Origin: Bacteroidia bacterium
Lineage (GTDB): Bacteria; Bacteroidota; Bacteroidia; Cytophagales; JAAEPT01
Length of the DNA stretch: 64,000 bases
Reading direction: 5' to 3'
NCBI GenBank assembly: GCA_030431525.1
Contig: JAUIJC010000005.1
Location: forward strand, 1 to 64,000
Shown here: one piece after another, positions 36,680 to 45,344 of the stretch
Numbering within the stretch: the stretch's first letter is position 1
How the letters are laid out: each line of letters begins with the position of its first letter
Notes under the pieces: generated by a model
What the model was told of the DNA's origin: nothing
What the model saw: only the letters and a program-made list of their open reading frames with translations
Database searches by the model: none
Translations under genes and position numbers: made by a program

Positions 36680-36718
36680 TTCTTACCAATAATTCCACTC
36701 GGAAAGTTCTCTATTGCC

Positions 36719-38581
36719 TTAGGCGATATTTTGGGAGGTTACAGGGTTTTTGGTGTAAACCAATTGCTGGATTTTCCGTTTCAAAGTCTCCTGCTCCAAC
36801 GGCTTGGTCAAAAAGTCGGAGGCTCCCAATTCCAAAATATGCTGTTTGGCGTCTGAGAATGCATCGGCCGTTAAGGCCAAAATGGGCGTCTCGTGGTTCT
36901 GAGTTCGATTTTCTGGATCCTTGATGATTTGGGTGGCCTCATAGCCATTCACCACAGGCATTTGAAGATCCATCAGGATTAGGTCAAACTTTTTCTTGTG
37001 GGCTTGGTCAATGGCCTCCTGTCCGTTGTTGGCACAAGTTACCTTGACGCCCCAGTTCTCAAGCATTTGGTTCACGACCAGCTGATTGAGCGGATAGTCG
37101 TCTACCACTAATACTTCCAAGTTTTCCAGTGGCGTGTCCTCAATGGCTTCGTTTCCAGCGTAACCTTCTTTTGTTTCCAAGGACAAGTAGAGCGAAATGG
37201 TCGTGCCTTTTCCAAGAATACTGTTCAGCTGGAGGCTTCCTCCGTGAAGCTCAACCATTTTTTTGGTGATGGACAGGCCAAGACCAATTCCTCCAAACTG
37301 GCGTTTTGAATCATTTTCAATTTGGTTGAAGCTCTCAAAAATCTTAAGCTGTTTTTCCTCAGGAATGCCAATGCCAGTATCCTTGACCATGAATCGCAGA
37401 AGCGTACACTTTGGGTTTCTGGCAATCGCCGAAATGTCAACGCTAATGCTTCCTTTGTTCGTGAATTTTACGGCATTGTGACAAATGTGTGCAAGCACCT
37501 GCTGGATGCGTTGGGCATCTCCCCGAAGCAGAGGAATTTCAGCGTCAAGATTTAGCTGAAAATCCAATCCTTTTTCTTCACAGAGTTCGTCCAGTTCCCG
37601 CCAAAGCGGTTTGAATTCTTGCTGTAGGTTGAAATCATCCAAATTCAAAGACAGCCTTTTCGCCTGTAAGTCAGAGAAATCAATGATGGATTCTACTACT
37701 CGTTGCAGGTTTTTGGAAGAGGCATGAATGGCTCTGATTTTTTGACCCTTAGAGGTGGAGGAGGTTTCCTCGTTAAGCAGTTCCGCCATGCCCAAAATGG
37801 TGTTCAGCGGAGTGCGAATCTCATGCGTAATTTTGGAAAGGAATTCTGTCCGAAGCCGTGCGGAGGTTTCGATTTCCTTTTTCTCCAGTTCCAAGGCCAC
37901 TTTTTGCTGGGTAGAACGATTGAGTTTAGCCAACAAACGTTCCTGCTCTTTATGATGCTTTTGGAGCTCCTTGTATTGTTGGAGGTTGTTTTCAGCGATA
38001 TCCCTTAGTTCCTTTTCCGCTTTGGTATTCTCCCTGATAAAAATGTAGGAGAAGATGCAAACCAGCGAAATGGGAATAAAAGTAGAGGTGTAATGAAGGA
38101 TGTTGATGGAAAGCTCGTCAAGCTTAATGAAAGCCCACGTATCCACGAGGTTGTACTCCAGAATGCTCCATGAACCCAGCGTGGCAAGGATGGAAATGGC
38201 CAAATGTTTTGGGTGTTGGAAGCCGAAAATGAAAAATGGTGAGAGCGCTACCAAGAAGAAGTAGTAGTGCAGTCCCGCAAATCGCCCAGTGATGCCAGCG
38301 AAATATGTGATCATCACATTGAAAAAGAATACCTGAAAGCTTCGGCCCCATAGCCCGTACCCATTTTTATTGAGAAAATAGGTGATGGTGATTAATGGAG
38401 CCGTACAGCTAAGAAGGAGCGCAAATACATAGTTGCCAAGCGCCCAATGGGTCAAGGCATAGGCCAAACAGAAGAAAGTCTCGATGGCACAGGCAAAATT
38501 ACTGATGTAGATTTTGCGTCGTTCCTCGGTGCTTTCGTAGTACTGAAGTCCTTGATGGAGTGTTGAAGACAAATAATCCAT
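36719..38581 (-). CDS. Hybrid sensor histidine kinase/response regulator (620 aa)
   Basis: The N-terminal membrane part has about six helices (residues 25-195, no large periplasmic loop), then a coiled coil (200-245). The HisKA domain has FLSKITHEIRTPLNTILGMAEL (phospho-acceptor His about 261), and the ATP-binding domain has HNAVKFTNKG (N box), DTGIGIPEEKQ (G1) and FGGIGLGLSITKKMVELHGG (G2). A C-terminal receiver carries VLVVDDYPLNQLV, LILMDLQMP (phospho-Asp) and LTKPLEQE. All catalytic boxes are intact. The ATG at 38581 is preferred to a GTG at 38611. There is no obvious partner regulator beside it, so output probably passes through another protein. Confidence 0.92.
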   Translation of the reverse strand: MDYLSSTLHQGLQYYESTEERRKIYISNFACAIETFFCLAYALTHWALGNYVFALLLSCTAPLITITYFLNKNGYGLWGRSFQVFFFNVMITYFAGITGRFAGLHYYFFLVALSPFFIFGFQHPKHLAISILATLGSWSILEYNLVDTWAFIKLDELSINILHYTSTFIPISLVCIFSYIFIRENTKAEKELRDIAENNLQQYKELQKHHKEQERLLAKLNRSTQQKVALELEKKEIETSARLRTEFLSKITHEIRTPLNTILGMAELLNEETSSTSKGQKIRAIHASSKNLQRVVESIIDFSDLQAKRLSLNLDDFNLQQEFKPLWRELDELCEEKGLDFQLNLDAEIPLLRGDAQRIQQVLAHICHNAVKFTNKGSISVDISAIARNPKCTLLRFMVKDTGIGIPEEKQLKIFESFNQIENDSKRQFGGIGLGLSITKKMVELHGGSLQLNSILGKGTTISLYLSLETKEGYAGNEAIEDTPLENLEVLVVDDYPLNQLVVNQMLENWGVKVTCANNGQEAIDQAHKKKFDLILMDLQMPVVNGYEATQIIKDPENRTQNHETPILALTADAFSDAKQHILELGASDFLTKPLEQETLKRKIQQLVYTKNPVTSQNIA

Positions 38582-38687
38582 AGTAAAAAGTGGACTTAGG
38601 GTTATACCCACATTACTACGGATTGTTGTGTTGAAAGGTTGTGGCTAAATGTGTTAAAAATTAGATCTTAACAGAGTTTCTTGCCCC

Positions 38688-38829
38688 AATGCTGTTGCTT
38701 TAAGGATAACTCACTTGGTCGGTAGGTATAAAACCTACCGCTATTGACCGTGTGTGGTTCGCTTATGCTGTATCCATAGCGTCGGGTTTCATACCCGACG
38801 TCAAGATATCGCCTTAAAGCAACAGCATT
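38688..38829. repeat. 142-bp inverted-repeat element carrying two REP hairpins
   Basis: The ends AATGCTGTTGCTTTAAGG (38688-38705) and CCTTAAAGCAACAGCATT (38812-38829) are perfectly complementary. Between them lie two further hairpins, CGGTAGGTataaaACCTACCG (38720-38740) and CGTCGGGTttcatACCCGACG (38780-38800), of the REP type. It has no coding capacity and resembles a MITE or BIME. It fills the gap between the hybrid kinase and recX. Confidence 0.72.
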
Positions 38830-38840
38830 GAGGTCCGCCC

Positions 38841-39323
38841 CTACGAGTTCAGTGCTTGACTGACCAATGGAAAAATTAAGTCAGATTCATAGCCTTTGGT
38901 AAGCAAATGGTTGATGATTTTGGCCTTTTGCTTGTAAGGGTCTTGCTCTTTTTCGGATTGCATTTTTTTCGCAAGTAAACCTTCCAAGGCTTCTTGGTAG
39001 GCGTCCTCATCAATTTCCTCGTTTACCGCTTGATTAATGAGTTGGGAATCCACGCCCTTCGCCTTTAGATGTTGCCCAATTTTCAGCTTTCCCCATTTCC
39101 GTGTGCCAAAACGCCCTCGGACATAAGAACGAGCATAACGGTCTTCATCCAAGTATTTTTCCATTTCCAACTGCTCCACAATCCACTCGCATTCCTCAGT
39201 TTTTAGGTCAAAACCTTCAAGTTTTTTGAGCACCTCACTACGGCAACGGTCCTGATAGGCGCAGTAGCGGGTCATTTTGAGGTAGGCTTCTTTTGGGCTA
39301 AGTTTCTTTTTAGGAAAGGGCAT
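38841..39323 (-). CDS. recX: Regulatory protein RecX (160 aa)
   Basis: RecX binds and inhibits RecA filaments. The sequence is all-helical with the family's repeated three-helix modules: ALKMTRYCAYQDRCRSEVLKKL-like first module (residues 12-38), ECEWIVEQLEMEKYLDEDRYARSYV (about 44-68), RFGTRKWGKLKIGQHLKAKGV (about 71-91), and a last module with INHLLTKGYESDLIFPLVSQAL. The length is typical. recA is not adjacent, as in many Bacteroidota. The ATG at 39323 is clear. Confidence 0.9.
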   Translation of the reverse strand: MPFPKKKLSPKEAYLKMTRYCAYQDRCRSEVLKKLEGFDLKTEECEWIVEQLEMEKYLDEDRYARSYVRGRFGTRKWGKLKIGQHLKAKGVDSQLINQAVNEEIDEDAYQEALEGLLAKKMQSEKEQDPYKQKAKIINHLLTKGYESDLIFPLVSQALNS

Positions 39324-39368
39324 GTGGGAAATATTTGGGTAATAAACGTACCCATTCTGGTCCGTAGC

Positions 39369-39392
39369 GTCGTCCGCCAGCTGGCGGACGAC
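39369..39392. repeat. Perfect 24-bp palindrome without loop
   Basis: GTCGTCCGCCAG is followed directly by its complement CTGGCGGACGAC, then TTTTT. It lies between the divergent recX and murF-alr genes. It could be a REP-type element or an operator. The lack of any loop makes a cruciform or protein-binding site more likely than a terminator. Confidence 0.55.
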
Positions 39393-39478
39393 TTTTTCGG
39401 AAAGTTCGAAAAGGGGTAGGACAATAGAAAGGCGATTATGCGTTGGTTTTCTTTAATTAGTGGGATAAGCACGCTTCC

Positions 39479-41941
39479 ATGAAAATTCACGAAGTAGAAA
39501 AAATCATTGACGGCCGTTTGGTGCGCACTCTTCCTGAGGGAGAGGTGAGCATTTCAAACTTGATGATTGACACCCGAAAGGTAGCGCATCCCGCTTCCTC
39601 CATTTTTTTTGCGATCAAAGGGCCACAGCATGATGGGCATGACTATTTGGAGCAGGCCTATCGCCAAGGGGTCCGCGCTTTTGTGGTTTCGGATGAACAC
39701 CGACTTACGGATGCTATTCAGGCGGATGTCTTGAAAGTGGATGATGTTGTGCAGGCGCTTCAGCTTTTGGTGGCACACCATCGGGCCGAGTTTTCTATCC
39801 CAGTCATAGGCATCACGGGGAGTAATGGAAAGACGCAAATCAAGGAATGGCTGGCGCAATTGCTCCAACGACAGCTTCGTATTGTCCGAAGCCCAAAGAG
39901 CTATAACTCCCAAGTGGGTGTGCCGTTGTCAGTGTGGCCATTGGGTCCACAAGATGAATTGGGAATTTTTGAGGCAGGGATTTCTGAGCGAGGTGAAATG
40001 CGCCGATTGGAGCGTGTTATTCGTCCAACGATTGGTTTGCTTACCAATATTGGAACGGCGCATGACAGTGGATTCTCAAATTGGGAGGAAAAATTGGAGG
40101 AAAAACTCCAGTTGTTTTCCCGCTCGGAGGTGGTGGTTTATTGTAAGGATCATGAGTTTGTTGATCAGAACATTACTTCAAAAGACCGCCCTTTCAAGAC
40201 TTTTACTTGGGGAAAGGTTAAGGACGCCGACATTCATGTTGTTTCATTGAACAAGAAGGCCAAGGAAACGGAAATCACATTGGATTATCAACATGAACGG
40301 CTCAGCTTTTGGCTTCCGTTTGTGGATAACGCCTCCATAGAAAACTGTCTACATTGTTTGGCGTTAGCCTTTTGGTTGGGCTTGGATATGCATCAGGTAG
40401 GGCACGAATTGGAGCGCCTGCGCCCGATTGCCATGCGCATGGAACTGAAACAGGGTGTGTATAACAGCCAAATTATTGACGATAGTTATAACAATGATTT
40501 GGCTGGTCTGCGCATCGCTCTGGATTTTATGAACCAGCAGGGTGGACACCTTGGGAAAGCATTGATTTTGTCCGATGTGCTCCAGTCCAGTTTGCCTGAC
40601 CAATACCTCTATGCTGAGGTGGCCACCTTATTGAAGGATAAGCATGTGGAGCAATTTATTGGCATTGGTCCAGCCCTTAGCGAGCACAAGAATTTATTCC
40701 CAAAAGACAGTCAGTTTTACGATTCCACAGCGCATTTCCTTCAAGACTTTGATCGCCAACAACTGGCCTCCAAGGTGGTTTTAATCAAAGGCGCCCGTGC
40801 TTTCAAATTCGAACAGGTAGTCAAGGCTTTGCAGTTGAAAGTCCATCGGACAGTATTGGAAGTGGATTTGGATGCGTTGGCGAATAACCTGAATTACTAT
40901 CGTTCCTTGTTGGAGCCTTCCACCAAGGTCATGGTCATGGTCAAAGCCTTTGCTTATGGTAGTGGAAGCTTGGAGGTTGCTCGTTTTTTAGAGTTTAATC
41001 AGGTGGATTACTTGGCTGTGGCCTATGCGGACGAGGGCATTCGACTTCGAGAAAACGGCATTAGCTTGCCCATTATGGTCATGAATCCCCCAGAAGGCGT
41101 TTATGAGCAGTTGGCTGAATATCGCCTTGAGGCAGAGGTGTATTCCTTTGGGCAATTGCAGTCTATTTCCTCTTATTTCGGTTCACAGTGCCTCTTTGCG
41201 CGCATCCATATAAAGCTGGATACGGGCATGCACCGCTTGGGTTTTGCTCCAGAGCAAATAGATGAATTGGTTCGCTACCTCAAGGAAAATCCTCATTTGA
41301 AGGTTTGTTCTGCTTTTACCCATTTGAGCAGTGCGGATGAGCCCCAAGCCGATGATTTTACTCGTGAGCAGTTAGAGATTTTCTCCAAAGGCGCTAAAAA
41401 GCTGGAAAAAGGGCTGGGTTACTCCTTCCTGAAACATGCCCTGAATTCGGCAGGAATCAAGCGTTTTGGCAGTTCCCAGTTTGATATGGTGCGTTTGGGG
41501 ATTGGGCTCTACGGCGTTGGTGTGGATGAGGAGTCTGGTTCGCGATTGCAACGCGTGAGCACCCTGAAAACTTCTGTCACTCAAGTCAAAAATCTCAAAG
41601 CGGGAACGCCTGTGGGTTATGGCAGAAAAGGGGTGATGGACAAGGATGGTCAGGTGGCTACGATTGCCATTGGCTATGCCGATGGGTTTGATCGCCGATT
41701 TAGCAATGGAGTAGGCAAGGTGGTGATTAACGGCCACATGGTGCCCGTGATTGGCAATGTGTGCATGGATATGACCATGGTGGACGTTACGGGCCTTGAT
41801 GTGAAGGAGGGCGATGAGGTTATCATTTTTGGTAAATCTCCATCCTTGGGCCAGCAGGCTTCCGCTATTGGAACGATACCCTATGAATTGTTAACCAATG
41901 TAGGGGAGCGCGTAAAGCGGGTTTTCTTCAGTGAGAGCTAA
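39479..41941 (+). CDS. murF-alr: Bifunctional MurF / alanine racemase (820 aa)
   Basis: This is a fusion of two peptidoglycan enzymes, usual in Bacteroidota. Residues 1-450: Mur ligase MurF, adding D-Ala-D-Ala to UDP-MurNAc-tripeptide, with ATP loop GITGSNGKTQIKEWL (about 113-127), NIGTAHDSGF and IIDDSYNNDLAGL. Residues 455-820: PLP-dependent alanine racemase supplying D-Ala, with the catalytic Lys in MVMVKAFAYGSG (about 485), HIKLDTGMHRLGF, and the C-terminal catalytic Tyr/GY region VGYGRKG and IAIGYADGFDRRF, followed by GNVCMDMTMVDVT. Both active sites look complete, so the protein makes and uses D-Ala units. A heptad terminator follows. Confidence 0.96.
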   Translation: MKIHEVEKIIDGRLVRTLPEGEVSISNLMIDTRKVAHPASSIFFAIKGPQHDGHDYLEQAYRQGVRAFVVSDEHRLTDAIQADVLKVDDVVQALQLLVAHHRAEFSIPVIGITGSNGKTQIKEWLAQLLQRQLRIVRSPKSYNSQVGVPLSVWPLGPQDELGIFEAGISERGEMRRLERVIRPTIGLLTNIGTAHDSGFSNWEEKLEEKLQLFSRSEVVVYCKDHEFVDQNITSKDRPFKTFTWGKVKDADIHVVSLNKKAKETEITLDYQHERLSFWLPFVDNASIENCLHCLALAFWLGLDMHQVGHELERLRPIAMRMELKQGVYNSQIIDDSYNNDLAGLRIALDFMNQQGGHLGKALILSDVLQSSLPDQYLYAEVATLLKDKHVEQFIGIGPALSEHKNLFPKDSQFYDSTAHFLQDFDRQQLASKVVLIKGARAFKFEQVVKALQLKVHRTVLEVDLDALANNLNYYRSLLEPSTKVMVMVKAFAYGSGSLEVARFLEFNQVDYLAVAYADEGIRLRENGISLPIMVMNPPEGVYEQLAEYRLEAEVYSFGQLQSISSYFGSQCLFARIHIKLDTGMHRLGFAPEQIDELVRYLKENPHLKVCSAFTHLSSADEPQADDFTREQLEIFSKGAKKLEKGLGYSFLKHALNSAGIKRFGSSQFDMVRLGIGLYGVGVDEESGSRLQRVSTLKTSVTQVKNLKAGTPVGYGRKGVMDKDGQVATIAIGYADGFDRRFSNGVGKVVINGHMVPVIGNVCMDMTMVDVTGLDVKEGDEVIIFGKSPSLGQQASAIGTIPYELLTNVGERVKRVFFSES

Positions 41942-41953
41942 GATGTAAAAAAT

Positions 41954-42021
41954 GACACAAGTATCAAGTAGCAAGACTTTGTGCATAATGGTCATGATAC
42001 TTGCTACCTGATACTTGTGTC
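41954..42021. terminator. Bidirectional hairpin built of heptads
   Basis: The 22-base arms at 41954-41975 and 42000-42021 are complementary with a single mismatch. The left arm reads ACACAAG, TATCAAG, TAGCAAG in 7-base steps. It lies between the convergent murF-alr and acylphosphatase genes. Confidence 0.78.
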
Positions 42022-42048
42022 GATGATTAATTTTTTCTGGAAGGGCGT

Positions 42049-42324
42049 CTACTCGCTCTTCATGACACGGAAATTCCCATAGTTTTTTATTGGTCCTACA
42101 TCAGTAATAACACGCAAGACTTCCGCTTGGCTTGGGCCGTGTTCACACCATTTCAGCAATTCCGTGAGTTGCTCCCGAGAGCCCTCGGCCTCGATGTACA
42201 CGGTGCCGTTATGGCGGTTTTGAACAAAGCCATGAATGCCAAGCTTGGCGGCTTCCTGCGCTGCTGACCGTCTAAACCAAACGCCCTGTACCTTCCCTTC
42301 GACGGTAATGTTGTAATGTCGCAT
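42049..42324 (-). CDS. acyP: Acylphosphatase (91 aa)
   Basis: This small enzyme hydrolyses carboxyl phosphates such as acetyl phosphate or 1,3-bisphosphoglycerate. The signature GKVQGVWFRRSAAQEAAKLG (about 10-29) contains the catalytic Arg and phosphate-binding loop, and GFVQNRHNGTVYIEAEG (about 31-47) contains the catalytic Asn. The length is standard for the single-domain enzyme. The ATG at 42324 was chosen over a longer in-frame ORF running into the tRNA gene, because family proteins start here (MRHYNITVEGKVQG). Confidence 0.93.
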   Translation of the reverse strand: MRHYNITVEGKVQGVWFRRSAAQEAAKLGIHGFVQNRHNGTVYIEAEGSREQLTELLKWCEHGPSQAEVLRVITDVGPIKNYGNFRVMKSE

Positions 42325-42408
42325 AGCTGATAACTGCGATGTTTTGGTTTTATAGGAAGAACGAAAAGAAGGGGCGGGGTGGTTGAGGAAAAATGTAAAA
42401 AACATGAA

Positions 42409-42443
42409 AAAAACCCTCCCAGTTTGGAACTGAGAGGGTTTTT
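42409..42443 (-). terminator. Terminator downstream of tRNA-Gly
   Basis: AAAAACCCTC (42409-42418) and GAGGGTTTTT (42434-42443) form a stem, with inner AGTT/AACT pairing. It lies directly past the 3' end of the minus-strand tRNA and ends in a T run on that strand. Confidence 0.85.
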
Positions 42444-42447
42444 CTTG

Positions 42448-42520
42448 AGCGAGAAACGAGATTCGAACTCGCGACCCCAACCTTGGCAAGGTTGTGCTCT
42501 ACCAGCTGAGCTATTCTCGC
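42448..42520 (-). tRNA. tRNA-Gly (anticodon GCC)
   Basis: A 73-nt cloverleaf on the minus strand: acceptor stem GCGAGAA/TTCTCGC, D arm with AGCTCAGCTGGTAGAGC, anticodon stem CAACC/GGTTG with loop TTGCCAA (anticodon GCC), and T arm CGAGTTCGAATCTCG. CCA is not encoded. It is followed by a strong terminator at 42409-42443. Confidence 0.97.
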
Positions 42521-42579
42521 TTGTTTTGATAGCACAAAGGTAAGTGACTTTTTCTGGAAAACCAAAGAGAAAATGGAGG

Positions 42580-42647
42580 CGGTTAACAGTTATCAGCTAT
42601 CAGTTATCAATAGCATTTACGCGTTGTTAACTCATAACTGTTAACCG
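42580..42647. repeat. Heptad-type inverted repeat upstream of tRNA-Gly
   Basis: CGGTTAACAGTTAT (42580-42593) pairs perfectly with ATAACTGTTAACCG (42634-42647). The left side continues as 7-base units AGTTATC, AGCTATC, AGTTATC. It lies downstream of the minus-strand lipoprotein gene ending at 42657 and probably ends its transcript. Confidence 0.7.
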
Positions 42648-42656
42648 TTAACTGAT

Positions 42657-43211
42657 TTACAGTTTGTTAGCCACGTTGATGTAGCCAGGCATTGGCACCT
42701 GTTTTCCGCCAACTTTGAAGTAAGGTTTTACCTTAACTTTAAATTTTGACTTGTCGAGACCGAAAACGAAGTCCGCAATTTCTTGGGCAGATTTGCCAGA
42801 AAAAGCTTCGGCGATGTTCATGTTTACATCCACAGGAACAATAGCGCTTCCACCAGCGGGAATTTCTACACGTTGATTGGTTGTACCTTCAGCAACGTCC
42901 AGTTTGTCCAATCCAAGCTTCCAGTCCATGCGGTTCAGGGCCGCATTCTTCTGGGATTTATTGTAAGCCTTAACGTTCAATTTGCAGGTGAAATTCAGCT
43001 TACCGTTTTGGTAGGCGTTCATCAATCCCGCCAAATCAGTGAAGGAAAGGTCTGTGACGGAATTCTTGTCCTTGGTGCTGATGCCTGCCAATCGAGGGGA
43101 GACCACGTCTTGCAGTTCAAACTCACAGTTTTCAAGGGCTCTGGCTTCTTTGTAGGCCTTACAGCTCCACAGGCTGATGAAAAGGACCAGAAGGAGGGAG
43201 AATTTTTTCAT
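42657..43211 (-). CDS. LEA-2-like lipoprotein (184 aa)
   Basis: The signal peptide ends LWSC (Cys about 17). The rest is beta-rich with the pattern of LEA type 2 (water stress) domains: FELQDVVSPRLAGIS, LSFTDLAGLMNAYQNGKLNFTCKLNVKAYNKS, then NRMDWKLGLD and RVEIPAGGSAIVPVDVNM. It is an outer-membrane or periplasmic lipoprotein of unknown role. The assignment to LEA_2 is by fold pattern and is moderate. It is divergent from the transglutaminase-like gene at 43308. Confidence 0.65.
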   Translation of the reverse strand: MKKFSLLLVLFISLWSCKAYKEARALENCEFELQDVVSPRLAGISTKDKNSVTDLSFTDLAGLMNAYQNGKLNFTCKLNVKAYNKSQKNAALNRMDWKLGLDKLDVAEGTTNQRVEIPAGGSAIVPVDVNMNIAEAFSGKSAQEIADFVFGLDKSKFKVKVKPYFKVGGKQVPMPGYINVANKL

Positions 43212-43307
43212 GTCCCCAATTTAGTCAGCGCCCTAAAATATTTCTTCGAAAACTTCGTTCGCACCTTCGTTGAGGGTGACCTTTTCTGGATTTGGGTATA
43301 TCGTTTT

Positions 43308-45323
43308 ATGAAAGTCTTTTGCTTGTTCATTTTTTGTGTCCTTCCCTTTTTGGGAGTTTTTGCGCAGTCGCCTGCAGATTCTGCTCATTTGGAGGCTTTT
43401 ATGAAACATTCGCGCAGAGCGCCGTTTTGGGTCAACCGAAGCCCCAAGCGTTTGACCCGCTACCTTATTCGTGATGCCCGAACCGATGAGGAAAAAGTGT
43501 ATGCCATCAGCAACTGGATGGTGAATAATATCACCTACGATCATAAAGCATTTTTCTTCAAAAACACTGGCTTTCAAGGAGCCAAATGGACACTTCACCG
43601 ACGGAAGGCCGTTTGCAGGGGCTATGCCAATCTTTTTGAGGCGATGGCAGGGGAAGCTGGATTGGAATCTGAACAGGTTACTGGTTATTCAAAAGGAGCG
43701 GGATATGATCCAGAGGTGCCATTTTATTATAGCAACCATGTGTGGAATGCTGTAAAAGTGGATTCCGCTTGGCGATTGGTTGATGCCACATGGAATCAGG
43801 GAACGCTAATTCGCAAAAAGCAACCAGTGAGCAGATTGCTCTGGAAGTGGTTCAGTAAACCCTATCGGCCACGGTATAAGCGTGTCGTGCATTTTTCCAT
43901 GGATAAGGTGTTCAATGATCCAGAGGAGTTTGTCCAGCATCATTTGCCCGTTCATCCAGCTTGGCAGTTGTTGTCCTGTCCTGTGTCCATGGAAACCTAT
44001 GAGAAAGGGCCGAACGCGATTCGTTTGCATTTGCAATACAATAAAGGTGTGCGCTGTGTGGACTACCATGCACAAATTAATGAGTTGCATGCGTTGGACG
44101 AGGCCGAGAAAAAGATGGAATACGCCCGACATGGCAGCAAGTTCAACCCGCGAAATCATATCGTTTGGGCTTATGCCTATCGGGAAAAGGCCGTGACGCT
44201 TTTGGAGCACTATAATGACAAGGCGCCCTTGGAGGAACAGGTCGAAGCGTTGGAGGAAATCAAAGAATACAGCAGTGCGGGACAGAAGTCTTTTCGGGCT
44301 TTTGCTGGGGATAACAAGGCCGTTCATCGTCATGTGAACAAAAGCCTGTATAGGCATCATCAGCTGATTTATGTGCCCGCAAAATCACGTTTCAAGCGCC
44401 AGAAAAAGTCTATAGGGTACCACCAACGATTGGCCAATAGTAAGGATCAGACCAATGGGAAACTGTTGGTGCGGAAGAACAAGGTGCGAATTCGTCCTGA
44501 TTCCACGGTTCTTGTGGCTTCGACGGCGTCCAATTCACCGCTCCAGCAAAATATTCTGGTAAAGCTTAATGCCCGAAGGGTGCTGAACCAACATTTCAAA
44601 TCCATTGATTCTCTTTGGACGCTTCAGGCAGTTTTGGCTGATTCCATTCAGTTGGAGCAACAACGGATGGAACAGCTTGCTGATTCGGTGGTGACATTAT
44701 TAGACACTTGTGGGAGATTGATGATTTATAATGCGCTGATCAACTTTTATTGGTGGGCACCTACGGACACGCTCCTTCCTTTGGTGGCTAATGTTGATTC
44801 CTTTTATTCCCAATTCAAGGAAGAAAGTGCTTTGATTCGGAGCTACGAACGGTCAGTAATTCGAAAGATTGAAGGAAGGGAAACAGCCTGTCTTCGACAG
44901 ATCGCAGAACATTCCAAAGCGGGGAAAAACTTGTTGGAGGAAGGTAATTGTTACGGCCTAAGGAAGGAGGAACGGCAGGAGCTTTATTATAGGTTGGATG
45001 TAGAACAGCAAAAGGTAAAGGCTGTTCAGAAATCCAATTATGATCGAAAAGTAGCCTTCAATGCTGGGAGAATGGAATGGCTGATTCTTCGGGAAAAGAA
45101 ACAAACCTTTTTGCTGGGTGCTTTGGGATTGGAAGAGGGAGTTCAGTTTTTTCGGAATCGAATTGAACACAAAATGGAAAACAACCGCGTCAGTTCATTT
45201 CATCGATTCTCCCGAAGACAGGAACGGGAAATGAGCAGGATTTCCAGTAAATGCAGACGAGGAATTCGAAAGCTTAAACGTGAAATCGCAGCGGAGAAAC
45301 GGAAAGCAAAGCGTAATGGGTAA
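43308..45323 (+). CDS. Secreted transglutaminase-like protein (671 aa)
   Basis: A signal peptide (about 1-20, ending GVFAQ) is followed by a transglutaminase-like (papain-fold) domain with the complete triad: Cys in RRKAVCRGYANLF (about 105), His in YYSNHVWNAVKV (about 146) and Asp in WRLVDATWNQG (about 161). Such domains in bacteria act mostly as peptidases or crosslinkers (kyphoscoliosis-peptidase type). The remaining 450 residues are highly basic (Lys and Arg, rising at the C-terminus) and mostly helical with no recognised domain. The open frame extends upstream to 42783 but the coding start is 43308, where the signal peptide begins. The substrate is unknown. Confidence 0.82.
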   Translation: MKVFCLFIFCVLPFLGVFAQSPADSAHLEAFMKHSRRAPFWVNRSPKRLTRYLIRDARTDEEKVYAISNWMVNNITYDHKAFFFKNTGFQGAKWTLHRRKAVCRGYANLFEAMAGEAGLESEQVTGYSKGAGYDPEVPFYYSNHVWNAVKVDSAWRLVDATWNQGTLIRKKQPVSRLLWKWFSKPYRPRYKRVVHFSMDKVFNDPEEFVQHHLPVHPAWQLLSCPVSMETYEKGPNAIRLHLQYNKGVRCVDYHAQINELHALDEAEKKMEYARHGSKFNPRNHIVWAYAYREKAVTLLEHYNDKAPLEEQVEALEEIKEYSSAGQKSFRAFAGDNKAVHRHVNKSLYRHHQLIYVPAKSRFKRQKKSIGYHQRLANSKDQTNGKLLVRKNKVRIRPDSTVLVASTASNSPLQQNILVKLNARRVLNQHFKSIDSLWTLQAVLADSIQLEQQRMEQLADSVVTLLDTCGRLMIYNALINFYWWAPTDTLLPLVANVDSFYSQFKEESALIRSYERSVIRKIEGRETACLRQIAEHSKAGKNLLEEGNCYGLRKEERQELYYRLDVEQQKVKAVQKSNYDRKVAFNAGRMEWLILREKKQTFLLGALGLEEGVQFFRNRIEHKMENNRVSSFHRFSRRQEREMSRISSKCRRGIRKLKREIAAEKRKAKRNG

Positions 45324-45344
45324 CAGTTTTAGTTAAAAATGCCC

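Noticed and set aside
42783-43307. In-frame upstream extension of the transglutaminase-like ORF (175 codons)
   Set aside because: It runs antisense through the LEA-like lipoprotein gene, while a clean signal peptide begins at the ATG at 43308.
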